Shown: piece after piece, positions 17,501 through 25,263 of the stretch
Layout of the letters: each line of letters starts with the position of its first letter
Numbering within the stretch: position 1 is the first letter of the stretch
Assembly (NCBI GenBank): GCA_947501935.1
Contig: CANMXU010000036.1
Coordinates: 1 to 40,383 of the forward strand
Length of the DNA: 40,383 bases
Direction: 5' to 3'
DNA from: an uncultured Alteromonadaceae bacterium
Lineage (GTDB): Bacteria > Pseudomonadota > Gammaproteobacteria > Enterobacterales > Alteromonadaceae
Notes under the pieces: model-generated
What the model was told of the DNA's origin: nothing
What the model saw: the letters and a program-made list of their open reading frames with translations, nothing else
Database searches by the model: none
Program-made: the position numbers and the translations under genes

Positions 17501-19705
17501 GGTATCGCTGAAAATACCACAGTTGAAATAACCTACATGGTTTCCGATGGCTCCGTTGGTAGTGTTGGCAGCACAGCCACCGTGGTAGTAGGTAATCGCT
17601 TAGCAGAGGTAAACCCTGATGATTTCACCACTTTGCCTAACAGCACAATTTACATTGATGACTCTATCTATTCGCCAGCGCCAATTCTTATTGATAATGA
17701 CAGCGACCTAGACCCCAACGATAGTATTACTTATCTACAACAAAGCCTTCCCGTTCAAAACGGAACTTACAATGAAAACCTTACCGTAGCGTCAGCCTTT
17801 GACTATACTCCCGATGATTTTATCGGCATAGACGGCGGTTTTTACCAAGTATCCGACGGTAGTGGCATTAATAGCGAAGGGCTATTTACTATTCAAGTGA
17901 GCGACATTAATTGGTATAAAACCCCCTCTGCGCCCGACGTCCCCTTAATCGACTTTATTGACTTAAGTTTTGATGGTTTTGACTACGCCCTTTTTAATAA
18001 TGATACTTTTGTCACCGCGCCTATCGTTGGTACAGGAAAATATTACGCGATTAGTGGTCGCATGATACTTAGCAGCACTGACAAAACACAATGGCAGATA
18101 GAATATGCTACCAATAGCGGTAACCTTAAAGCCATTGCCAGTGGTTATACTGAACGTAATCCTCTGGCCAATACTCATATTGCCGTGGGTAATGCTGGTA
18201 CAACATTAGTAAATCAAACCGGTTCAGTTGGGCAGTCTCATTGGTTAGAAATTCCGACCGGTTTAACCTTTGCTTTTAATAATATTGCCTTTGACGGTCA
18301 GCAGTTTGTCGCCGTGGGTTTACAAACCGTGGCTTTTAGCAAAAACGGTTATAGCTGGAGCAGTATCGCGACAGTGAATAGCAGCGAATATCGTGATGTA
18401 ATTTTCGCTGGCGAACAATATGTTATTGTCGGTGACGACGGTAATATAGAAACCAGTGCTGACGGCAGGGTTTGGCAAACTCAAAGCAGCGGTATTACTG
18501 AGCAGCTTACCAGTATCGCCCACAATGGCAGTCTTTATGTAGCCGTGGGCGCCAATGGTATAATTCTTAGCAGTGGTTCCGGTAGCTCATGGCAAACGAT
18601 AAGTTCTGGCGTAAACACTAATTTAAAACAACTGCTTTGGGATGGTAGTCAATTTGTTGCCGTTGGCGACAATAATACCGTACTTACCAGTAGTAACGGC
18701 ACTAGCTGGACACTGCAAGGCGGCATTGATACCAGTAATGTACAAGCCATGGTTTCAGACGGAACAAATTTATTATTAGCGAGTGATAATGGCGACCTAT
18801 TTACCAGCCCTGATGCTGTCGACTTTACCCCACTCAGTTCAATACAAAATGATATGCATGCCATTGCCTCTAATGGCGGTAATACCTTGGTTCGCGCCGG
18901 TAACCCGTCTTATATTCATATCAGTACCGACAACGGCACCAATTGGACGCCATTGTTCGCCTTAGGTATTTTTAACATTAACGAGGTAAATTATTTTAAC
19001 AATCAATTTATTGCGGTAGGAAACAGTGGCTTGTTGATGACGAGTGCCGACGGCAGTAACTGGACCACAATTAATACCGGCAGCAGTGAAGATCTTAACG
19101 ATATATTTTGGTTTTCTGGTTTAACTGTTTTAGGCGCGCCATTTAGCCTATATGTCGCGGTTGGCAATAATGCCACCATATTAACCAGCAGCACTGGCAC
19201 AGCCTGGACAACTGAAGTAAGCAATCCGGCGATAACTGATAATTTACTGGCTGTAACTCATGATGATCAATATTTTGTCGCCGTAGGGGAGAATGGTCGC
19301 TTAATAGTGCGTAACAATAGCATATTGCCAGGAGCAACCACTTGGATGGATTTATTTTCGAATGCCAGTTGGGGCAACTTAAATGATGTGTTCTTTAATG
19401 GCACCAACTGTGTAATTGTTGGTGATGCAGGTCAACTAGTAACCGGTACCGCAGCGACAGCATTTACCGGCGCAACTATTTCACCTTTCAATTTATATTC
19501 AGTTAGTGGTAATGGCAACAAAGTGATCGCAGTAGGTCAAGACGGGGTTACCCTATTCAGCAGAGACGGTGGTGGCAGTTGGTACAACAGCGTGCAAGGC
19601 AGTGAATTTAACCTATGGGATGTTTATTATCACGGTAACTCAGATAACATTTATACCGTAGGAGATCGTGGCACCTTTTTATCGGGCACGAGTAATATTA
19701 ATTAG
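14516..19705 (+). CDS. Giant lipoprotein with cadherin-like repeats and a Ycf48/BNR-like repeat region
   Basis: A 1729-residue protein with lipobox LLGGC (lipidated C20, followed by GGSD; no inner-membrane Asp+2 signal, so outer membrane expected). Residues about 165-265 look like a fibronectin III domain. Then come four tandem cadherin-like domains (about 270-665) joined by VNDAP-type linkers, with acidic NDSDPEGDPL-type loops that usually bind Ca2+. An unassigned domain (about 665-850) carries cysteine pairs, and three more cadherin-like domains reach about 1140. From 1190 on, about ten repeats of the form YVAVGNNATILTSSTGTAWT resemble Ycf48/BNR beta-propeller blades. The gene is intact, without frameshift. 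AAGG lies before the ATG. The plan suggests a long surface stalk with a propeller tip for binding. Adhesin or sensor roles are both possible. Confidence 0.82.
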   Translation: MNSSHFYSMAILILILLGGCGGSDANKSSEQSSQTLPAEPEQVASKNTIHANFKAAKNVVAPAAANASGQFIQPSDGEVFTGNILAAISATDPDSLVGVALSFNESEQLKFLCDAGDACPTGTFNKTETSINPADYGVYIGPLTMGLWTLDTLGNQMLVDSVTLDWQLRRILGASVSRSSDGSSLTINWQNNDDLLRYNVLVAAEQGINLQNYANLAEGQALLSVTSGPQTISGLNNTQEYYVLITGVDGSGESSFSSEFRLAAPSGLSNTPPLVTTEIMSALEEQNVNGNVLSNDSDSENDPLSLSPLPVKFPLNGDVSLSRNGNFSYLPKPNFYGTDSFVYEVQDGQGGITQGTVNITIDNVNDAPVAAPDSFSTAEDQTLTINASGLLANDSDIDGDTLQVNPLPITNAGNGTLILQSDGGFTYTPNLNFVGNDFFIYQVTDPLGLSSNARVDIIVGQANAAPIAVNDSYRVNEDQTLSIAATNNNSLLANDSDPEGDPLQLSANLIATVNNGLLTVDNIGGFTYIPNGNFFGNDSFTYQINDGQGNTAQATATIIIDPVNDAPTALDDNYSTALNTTLNISAPGLLSNDTDPEQDSLAVLVAPTSPPQNGVLNLIPDGSFVYTPNNAFSGQDSFSYQITDGRGANASAQVLINVENQQVILGALSLTTSGGLTLEGLGETLPGSGIGQVRYILGNCLQTTSTECTLSGTYQEAPNSEFTPNATGSFTMVFTYAGTGPVPLIAASNSPGSDTVSFTDLGGSLFTLTLSPETGGEIVAHFPAAIAADTFGFSAFLEPGSPCTGLLAGQSCGVGQVGLTPGASITGNVQSFSFAIPDPVLTLNGAPIANNDTAALAEDNSASINVIANDTDPENDILTVINASVDNGEVTIESNNQLTYTPPLNFNGNATITYTISDNNGNSDNGSVAVTIVAVNDQPNVVAETGLITNTLQTMVIDALANDSDVEQDTLTLTDASTNAGTVSIINNQLYFSAAGIAENTTVEITYMVSDGSVGSVGSTATVVVGNRLAEVNPDDFTTLPNSTIYIDDSIYSPAPILIDNDSDLDPNDSITYLQQSLPVQNGTYNENLTVASAFDYTPDDFIGIDGGFYQVSDGSGINSEGLFTIQVSDINWYKTPSAPDVPLIDFIDLSFDGFDYALFNNDTFVTAPIVGTGKYYAISGRMILSSTDKTQWQIEYATNSGNLKAIASGYTERNPLANTHIAVGNAGTTLVNQTGSVGQSHWLEIPTGLTFAFNNIAFDGQQFVAVGLQTVAFSKNGYSWSSIATVNSSEYRDVIFAGEQYVIVGDDGNIETSADGRVWQTQSSGITEQLTSIAHNGSLYVAVGANGIILSSGSGSSWQTISSGVNTNLKQLLWDGSQFVAVGDNNTVLTSSNGTSWTLQGGIDTSNVQAMVSDGTNLLLASDNGDLFTSPDAVDFTPLSSIQNDMHAIASNGGNTLVRAGNPSYIHISTDNGTNWTPLFALGIFNINEVNYFNNQFIAVGNSGLLMTSADGSNWTTINTGSSEDLNDIFWFSGLTVLGAPFSLYVAVGNNATILTSSTGTAWTTEVSNPAITDNLLAVTHDDQYFVAVGENGRLIVRNNSILPGATTWMDLFSNASWGNLNDVFFNGTNCVIVGDAGQLVTGTAATAFTGATISPFNLYSVSGNGNKVIAVGQDGVTLFSRDGGGSWYNSVQGSEFNLWDVYYHGNSDNIYTVGDRGTFLSGTSNIN

Positions 19706-19846
19706 CATACGAATTAGCTAGATGAGTTTTCCATATGAATTAGCCAAGTAGATTAGTCAGTTTTAAGACGAGCTAGCTGATATGCTTAATAAAAATAATA
19801 GATACCCGTATAAAAACAAGAATACTAATAATGACATCAGCTTATA

Positions 19847-22066
19847 ATGACCTTATCTTATAAAAGTTACTTTACCCAAGTTAGCATTGGCCTGTTGATC
19901 ACTTTAGCGGTGCTGTTGTTACAGTTTTCGCCGATTTCATATTTTAGTAAAACCGTAAACCGCCTTGACGGCATTTTATACGATGCCAGACTCAGCTACT
20001 TACCACCGTGGCCAGCCAGCACTGCTAACATTCAAATAGTCGATATTGATGAAAGCAGTTTGCAAGAGTTTGGCCGCATGCCATGGCCACGTAAACAATT
20101 TGCCAAATTAACCAATCAACTTACCAAATTAGGTGCAGTTACCATCGCCTTTGATGTGCTTTTTACCGAAGCTGAAGTTAACCCCGCCGCTCAGGTGCTG
20201 TCCGCCGTTTCTGATCAAAAAACTATTGACCATATTCAAGCCATTGCCAAACAGTTAGACGGCGACTATTTATTTTCTCAAGCAATGTCAAAAAACGAAG
20301 TTGTTTTAGCCACTTTATTTCATCAACAACAAGCTATTCAAAAAGGCCTGTTATCGCCAACAAAGCTAATAAATAACGGTAACAGCGACAATAATTATCT
20401 GCATCAATTTCAAGGCTATTCGGCTAATACCGAGATCTTAGCAAAGCAAGCGATCGCTCAGGGCTTTGTTAATGCGATATTTGATGACGACGGCTTTATT
20501 CGCCGCTCGCCATTAGTGGTCCAGCAAAATGGTAAGTTTTACCCTTCATTAGCTTTGGCGGCTTTTCAATCTTATAGCTTGGCAGAGTCAATTGAATTAC
20601 AGTGGCAACAAAAACAACAGCAGGCGTTTTTAACGGCAATAAAAATAGGCAAGTCTTTTATTGCAACCGATAATAAAGGCCAATTATTACTACCCTTTCG
20701 GGCATCAGCTTATCACTACCCTTATACCTCTGCCGCCGATATATTAGCTGATAGAATTAAAGACAAACGCTTTGACGGCGCAGTAATTTTTGTAGGTTCG
20801 TCGGCCCCCGGACTGGCCGATTTACGCACCACACCAGTATCATTAGCTTTTCCAGGTGTTGAAATTCACGCAACAGTATTTGACGCCTTAATGTCGCCCA
20901 CCACTCAACCCTATCGCCCCGACTGGTGGCAAGCAGCAGTAGCCATTATATTAATAAGTTGTGGGCTGTTAAGTGCATTTTTACTACCAAAAATAAGCCC
21001 AAGGTCTGCAGAAATTATTGCCTTGGTTATTTTTACCCTGCTAATAACCGCTAATGCCAGCTTATGGTATTACGCCTACATTGACCTACCACTCGTTAGT
21101 GCCTTGTTATTACTAATGGCTTTAAGTACCTATTACATTAGCTACGGCTTTCTTAAAGAAAATAGTCAGCGAAAAAAAGTGAAAGCAGTATTTGAACAAT
21201 ACGTGCCTCCTGCTCATATTGACGAAATTCTCGACCAACCAGACAGTATGAATTTAGTAGGGAAAAAACAGCTGCTCACAGTATTATTTAGTGATATTCG
21301 CCGCTTTACCACTATTGCCGAACAATTAGCCCCCGAGCAACTTTCGGCATGGTTAAACCAGTTTTTTTCCGCGATCACTGAAGATATTTTTCACCACCAA
21401 GGCACTATCGACAAATACGTTGGCGATATGGTGATGGCCTTTTGGGGCGCTCCACTACACGACGGTCACCACGCGACCAACGCGATAAAGTCGGCCTTTG
21501 CCATGTTAGCTACCGTTCAGAAGTTAGAGCAAAGCTTTGCCAATAAAAACTGGCCTGCCGCCAAAATAGGCATAGGTATTAATAGTGGCGAAATGAATGT
21601 TGGTGATATGGGCTCGCAATACCGCCTAAATTATACCGTACTTGGCGATGCGGTTAATTTAGGCTCGCGCCTTGAAAGTTTAACCAAATACTACAGTGTA
21701 GATATTTTAGTGGGTGAAGAAACCAAACGACTCGTGGAACAAGAATCTCCACAATGGCTCACCCAAGTGCCTTTTTTAACAGTCGATAAAGTTAATGTAA
21801 AAGGCAAAACACTGCCTGTAACTATTTATAGCCCATTAGCCATAAAACCATCAACAAAGCAGCTTGAACAATGTCAGCAATTTAACCAAATGATGAGCCA
21901 CTATTTCCATCAACAGTTTAGCCAAGCACAGCAAATATTAGCAGCGCTGCAAAATGACTTTTTTAACCCAACCCTGCTTAATATTTACCAACAGCGTATT
22001 GAAGAACTGCTACATAATCCGCCAGAAAAAAATTGGCAGGGGAGTTTTGTTCATAGCACGAAGTAA
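19847..22066 (+). CDS. CHASE2-domain class III adenylate cyclase
   Basis: A 739-residue inner-membrane protein. Membrane segment 13-29 is followed by a periplasmic CHASE2 sensor (about 40-350: DGILYDARL, IVDIDESSLQEFGRMPWPRKQFAKL, GAVTIAFDVLF, FVGSSAPGLADLRTTPV, PGVEIHATVFDALM). Three membrane helices follow (about 361-380, 389-408, 412-432), then the catalytic domain (about 475-670). Metal-binding D483 (FSDIRRF) and D527 (KYVGDMVMAFWG), purine-selecting K523 and T597 (YTVLGD), and catalytic N604 and R608 are all present. Lys/Thr is the signature of class IIIb adenylate cyclases, so the product is probably cAMP. A C-terminal helical tail (680-735) is extra. It lies 141 bp after the lipoprotein gene, with a weak ribosome-binding site; a shared transcript is likely but not proved. 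Confidence 0.93.
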   Translation: MTLSYKSYFTQVSIGLLITLAVLLLQFSPISYFSKTVNRLDGILYDARLSYLPPWPASTANIQIVDIDESSLQEFGRMPWPRKQFAKLTNQLTKLGAVTIAFDVLFTEAEVNPAAQVLSAVSDQKTIDHIQAIAKQLDGDYLFSQAMSKNEVVLATLFHQQQAIQKGLLSPTKLINNGNSDNNYLHQFQGYSANTEILAKQAIAQGFVNAIFDDDGFIRRSPLVVQQNGKFYPSLALAAFQSYSLAESIELQWQQKQQQAFLTAIKIGKSFIATDNKGQLLLPFRASAYHYPYTSAADILADRIKDKRFDGAVIFVGSSAPGLADLRTTPVSLAFPGVEIHATVFDALMSPTTQPYRPDWWQAAVAIILISCGLLSAFLLPKISPRSAEIIALVIFTLLITANASLWYYAYIDLPLVSALLLLMALSTYYISYGFLKENSQRKKVKAVFEQYVPPAHIDEILDQPDSMNLVGKKQLLTVLFSDIRRFTTIAEQLAPEQLSAWLNQFFSAITEDIFHHQGTIDKYVGDMVMAFWGAPLHDGHHATNAIKSAFAMLATVQKLEQSFANKNWPAAKIGIGINSGEMNVGDMGSQYRLNYTVLGDAVNLGSRLESLTKYYSVDILVGEETKRLVEQESPQWLTQVPFLTVDKVNVKGKTLPVTIYSPLAIKPSTKQLEQCQQFNQMMSHYFHQQFSQAQQILAALQNDFFNPTLLNIYQQRIEELLHNPPEKNWQGSFVHSTK

Positions 22067-22170
22067 ATTAGCTCGATTAACTTATCGAAATTCAAATAAT
22101 AAAGACGTATTAACCAGCGCAGAATATCAATATAATCAGAATAAAAATAATGATATCAAAGGCTAAAGCA

Positions 22171-22959
22171 ATGAAAAAACTTCAGTTAACTATACTGGCG
22201 CTATTTTATATATGCGCATCTTTTCAATCAATTAGTAGCCCAACAGAAACTCATGACAGTTTAGCCGAGCTTAACAGCGCCATAATTCCTGTGCAAAAAT
22301 TAGAAGATGACTTTTATAACTGGCATAACCGTCACGATGCGGTTAAAGATCATATAAAAGCTCAAGCGGTTGATTTAGTGTTTATTGGTGACTCCATTAC
22401 CCACATGTTTGGCGGCTCACCCAAAGCAAGTATTGCTCGTGCAAATACGCTTTGGCAGCAAAGTTTTCAACCTTATAATGCTTTGAATTTAGGTTTTGGC
22501 TGGGATCGCACTCAAAATGTATTATGGCGCTTAGAAAATGGTGAACTCGACGGCATTTCGCCAAAAGTTGCCGTGCTGTTAATTGGCACCAATAATTTAG
22601 TGGCCACAGACAACGCACGAAAAAACAGCCCAACAGAAATTGTTGCTGGCATAAAAGCTATATGTGCACAGCTGCATAGCAACTCTGCGAGAACTCATAT
22701 TTTATTAATGAGTTTATTGCCTAGAAAACCGATGCAACAATTTAACACTGACATTAACGAGATTAATCGTTTGCTACTACCCCTTGAGAACAACGCCGGC
22801 ATTAGCTTTATTAATATGCATGATAAATTTCTTGATGAACATGACCAGCTAAACGAAGCGCTATATCATGATAGCGTACACCCAAATACCCAAGGTTATG
22901 GTATTTGGGCACAAACACTAACGCCGCACTTGCAGAAATGGTTAGCTACTAAGCAATAA
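22171..22959 (+). CDS. Exported SGNH/GDSL hydrolase
   Basis: About 262 residues from ATG 22171, which has AAAGG at good distance; an in-frame ATG at 22150 lacks one. A signal peptide (MKKLQLTILALFYICASFQS) precedes the SGNH fold. Block I is FIGDSITHMF (nucleophile Ser), block II LNLGFGWDRTQN (Gly), block III LIGTNN (Asn) and block V DSVHPNTQGY (catalytic Asp and His). This pattern resembles PAF-acetylhydrolase-like esterases, including carbohydrate deacetylases. It is probably a periplasmic esterase or deacetylase; substrate unknown. Its stop lies 4 bp from the nosL stop on the other strand. The 1310-residue putative glycan enzyme in the same window gives weak support for a carbohydrate substrate. 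Confidence 0.88.
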   Translation: MKKLQLTILALFYICASFQSISSPTETHDSLAELNSAIIPVQKLEDDFYNWHNRHDAVKDHIKAQAVDLVFIGDSITHMFGGSPKASIARANTLWQQSFQPYNALNLGFGWDRTQNVLWRLENGELDGISPKVAVLLIGTNNLVATDNARKNSPTEIVAGIKAICAQLHSNSARTHILLMSLLPRKPMQQFNTDINEINRLLLPLENNAGISFINMHDKFLDEHDQLNEALYHDSVHPNTQGYGIWAQTLTPHLQKWLATKQ

Positions 22960-22963
22960 GCAG

Positions 22964-23485
22964 CTACAGTAATACTTCAATAGTAATTTCAGTAAAATCT
23001 AACACCTTGCCGCCAAATTCATCGGCAAAAGCTTGTGCATCAGTTTGCTTTGAAAAGCTGGCTAAGGTTTTACCCATAGCGCCAGTTTTTTCTGAGCCAG
23101 CAACAAACCATGCTTTTCTAGCATCAATAAAAAATTCATCTTTCGGGGCATTCCACGGCATTTTGCTCATGTCGTGCACTAGCATAGTAGTAACGTTTCG
23201 CTTATTTTCTGGGTCAAGATAAAAACTAAACATGTCGCGAGTAGAACAAAATTTATTAACTTTATTGCTGCTTTCTTCGGTAACGCCATTTTTAAATAGC
23301 TCACCTTTAGGGCCGGCAAAATTCATAATTAACATGCCGCATAAATGGCATTCATCGGTTGACTCTATTGCCACAGCTTGATGTAACATTTGGCTTTGCT
23401 GTGCTTGTTCAGAACATGCGCTAATAAAAGCACTCATAAAAGTAACGGAAATAATAACCCATAATGCTGAAGTAAATTTGTTCAC
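22964..23485 (-). CDS. nosL: NosL copper-binding lipoprotein
   Basis: A 173-residue protein with lipobox ISAC (C24), then the NosL copper motif ECHLCGM (C46, C49, M51), followed by the NosL fold (GPKGELFKNG, FCSTRDMFSFYLDPEN, FFIDARKAWFVAGSEKTGAMG). NosL binds Cu(I) and, with the NosDFY complex, delivers copper for the CuZ centre of N2O reductase. Start is GTG at 23485; the GTGA overlaps the nosY stop by 4 bp, showing translational coupling. It is the last nos gene here. Confidence 0.95.
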   Translation of the reverse strand: MNKFTSALWVIISVTFMSAFISACSEQAQQSQMLHQAVAIESTDECHLCGMLIMNFAGPKGELFKNGVTEESSNKVNKFCSTRDMFSFYLDPENKRNVTTMLVHDMSKMPWNAPKDEFFIDARKAWFVAGSEKTGAMGKTLASFSKQTDAQAFADEFGGKVLDFTEITIEVLL

Positions 23486-24300
23486 AGTTTTTTCTTCCTA
23501 AAAATAAAAATTGCCGCTGTTAATGGCACAGCCACCCAAGCGGTTAATATGCTAAATAATTGCCCTTGAGACAGGCTCGAATTAATGGCGATTGCCAAAG
23601 CGCCGTTAACATCGCTGCTGTCAAGACCAGCAAGATTAACTAAACGAAAAATATCAGCAGGATTAAGCATCATCAAGCTAGTAAGTCCTTGCTGACTAAC
23701 TCCTTGTTCGCTGCCAACTAATAGCGCTAATAAGGCTAAGTCAAAGGCTAAAGCAAAAAAGAACCAAGTGATCAATGCAAAGCCTGCTGCTTTTGATTTT
23801 TCACTGACCAATAAACTGATTAAATACGCGATGGCGGTAAAGCTTAAGCCTAATAAAATTGCGCTGGCGATAAAAATAGCAAAAGTGATTAACACCGCAT
23901 CATCGTTCATTTGAAAAAACAATAAAACCGCTGACGCGCCAAAACCGAGTAAGGTGGCTAGCGCGATAATACCGCCTTGGCCAATAAACTTACCAAGTAC
24001 CAACTGACTTTTACTTAACGGATAAGTTAGTAATAGTAATAAAGTGCCACCTTCTTGCTCGCCAACAAAGCTGTCGTAACTCAGCAATAACGCAATTAAC
24101 GGAATTAAAAATACCGCAAGACTGGCTAAACTTGCCACTGTGGTTGAAAGCGATGCTATACCTAAGGTACCAGAGGCTGCTGAACCAAAATACGTTAAGC
24201 CCACTGAAAGCAGTGCAAAAATTACAGTAATAGACACTAACCAGCGGTTACGCAGGCCGTCGTGAAATTCTTTATTGGCAACGGTTAATATTTGCTTCAT
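23482..24300 (-). CDS. nosY: NosY ABC transporter permease
   Basis: A 272-residue protein with six hydrophobic segments and the typical ABC-2 start (ILTVANKEFHDGLRNRW) and EGGTLLLLLTYPLSKSQLVLGKF motif. It pairs with NosF and periplasmic NosD in the complex that matures NosZ. Its ATG overlaps the nosF stop by one base (TAATG) and its TGA overlaps nosL, so the three genes are translationally coupled. Confidence 0.95.
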   Translation of the reverse strand: MKQILTVANKEFHDGLRNRWLVSITVIFALLSVGLTYFGSAASGTLGIASLSTTVASLASLAVFLIPLIALLLSYDSFVGEQEGGTLLLLLTYPLSKSQLVLGKFIGQGGIIALATLLGFGASAVLLFFQMNDDAVLITFAIFIASAILLGLSFTAIAYLISLLVSEKSKAAGFALITWFFFALAFDLALLALLVGSEQGVSQQGLTSLMMLNPADIFRLVNLAGLDSSDVNGALAIAINSSLSQGQLFSILTAWVAVPLTAAIFIFRKKKL

Positions 24301-25253
24301 TAGTGTTGCTCCGCTTGTGATTGAGCTGCGCCAGCCTGTTTGGCTAACTTATCTTGCTTATCTTTAAGCAGATAATGTTGATAAACTTGTTCAAGGTTCG
24401 CCGGTTCAACATCAATATCACTGATGCCTTCCATGCTCAGTAAATGTTTTAACGTTGCCATTTTTTCGGTTTCTGGCACATGTAAAATATTATCTTGGCC
24501 GGTTAAAAAATGGCTAAGTTTACTGTCTTGGCAAACCGTACCATTTAAGCCACTTGGTTTCATTACCACAGGTAAGCTCGCTTGTTGTCTAAGTTCAGCT
24601 AACGTGCCCATTGCCAATACTTTACCCGCAGATAATATCATCGCGCGATCAATATGTTGCTCAACCCCTGGCAATACATGCGAGCATAAAATTACGCTGG
24701 TGCCTTGGGTTTTTAACTTATCTACCGTTTGATAAAAATCAGCGGTGGCTATAGGGTCTAGCCCTACGGTGGGTTCATCTAATAATAATAACTTCGGCTG
24801 ACCGATAAATGCCTGCGCTAAACCTAAACGTTGACGCATACCTTTCGAATAGGTTTTCACTTGACGTTTCATCGCGTGGGCAACGCCTACTTGCTCTAAT
24901 AAAGCAATGGCGTGTTTTTTATCAAATCCTTTTAGCCTTGCAAAGTAAGTGATTACTTCCAAACCAGTTAGTTGGTCGTAAAAACTAACGTTTTCTGGCA
25001 AGTAACCCACTTTAGCGCGCATATGCCATGCCTCTTTAGAGTCAGGCGCCATGCCCATAACTTCAACTTTACCGGCACTTGGAGAAACCACGCCAAGAAT
25101 TAGCTTCATCATGGTGGTTTTTCCGGCGCCATTATGGCCAAACAAACCGAGCACTTCCCCTTCATTAAGGGTCATGCTTACCGATTGTAACGCGTCGAGT
25201 TGCTGGTAGCTTTTTTTAACATCGGCTAAGCGAACAAGGGGCGAATTGATCAT
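24300..25253 (-). CDS. nosF: NosF ABC transporter ATPase
   Basis: A 317-residue ATPase with Walker A GHNGAGKT (39-46), signature YSKGMRQRLGLAQ, and Walker B KLLLLDEPTVGLDP. It powers the NosDFY machine that delivers copper to NosZ. The ribosome-binding site AAGGAA overlaps the nosD stop region, 10 bp before the ATG. The C-terminal 30 residues are Lys/Gln/Ala-rich. Confidence 0.95.
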   Translation of the reverse strand: MINSPLVRLADVKKSYQQLDALQSVSMTLNEGEVLGLFGHNGAGKTTMMKLILGVVSPSAGKVEVMGMAPDSKEAWHMRAKVGYLPENVSFYDQLTGLEVITYFARLKGFDKKHAIALLEQVGVAHAMKRQVKTYSKGMRQRLGLAQAFIGQPKLLLLDEPTVGLDPIATADFYQTVDKLKTQGTSVILCSHVLPGVEQHIDRAMILSAGKVLAMGTLAELRQQASLPVVMKPSGLNGTVCQDSKLSHFLTGQDNILHVPETEKMATLKHLLSMEGISDIDVEPANLEQVYQHYLLKDKQDKLAKQAGAAQSQAEQH

Positions 25254-25263
25254 CTTTAATTCC

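Noticed and set aside
15370..17600. Tandem repeats of the giant lipoprotein considered as a DNA repeat array or CRISPR
   Set aside because: The repetition is at the protein domain level, diverged in DNA, and stays in one open frame; there are no short identical repeats with unique spacers.
24424..24732. Plus-strand frame of 102 codons opposite nosF
   Set aside because: NosF has all ABC motifs in this stretch on the minus strand; the plus frame is an antisense shadow.
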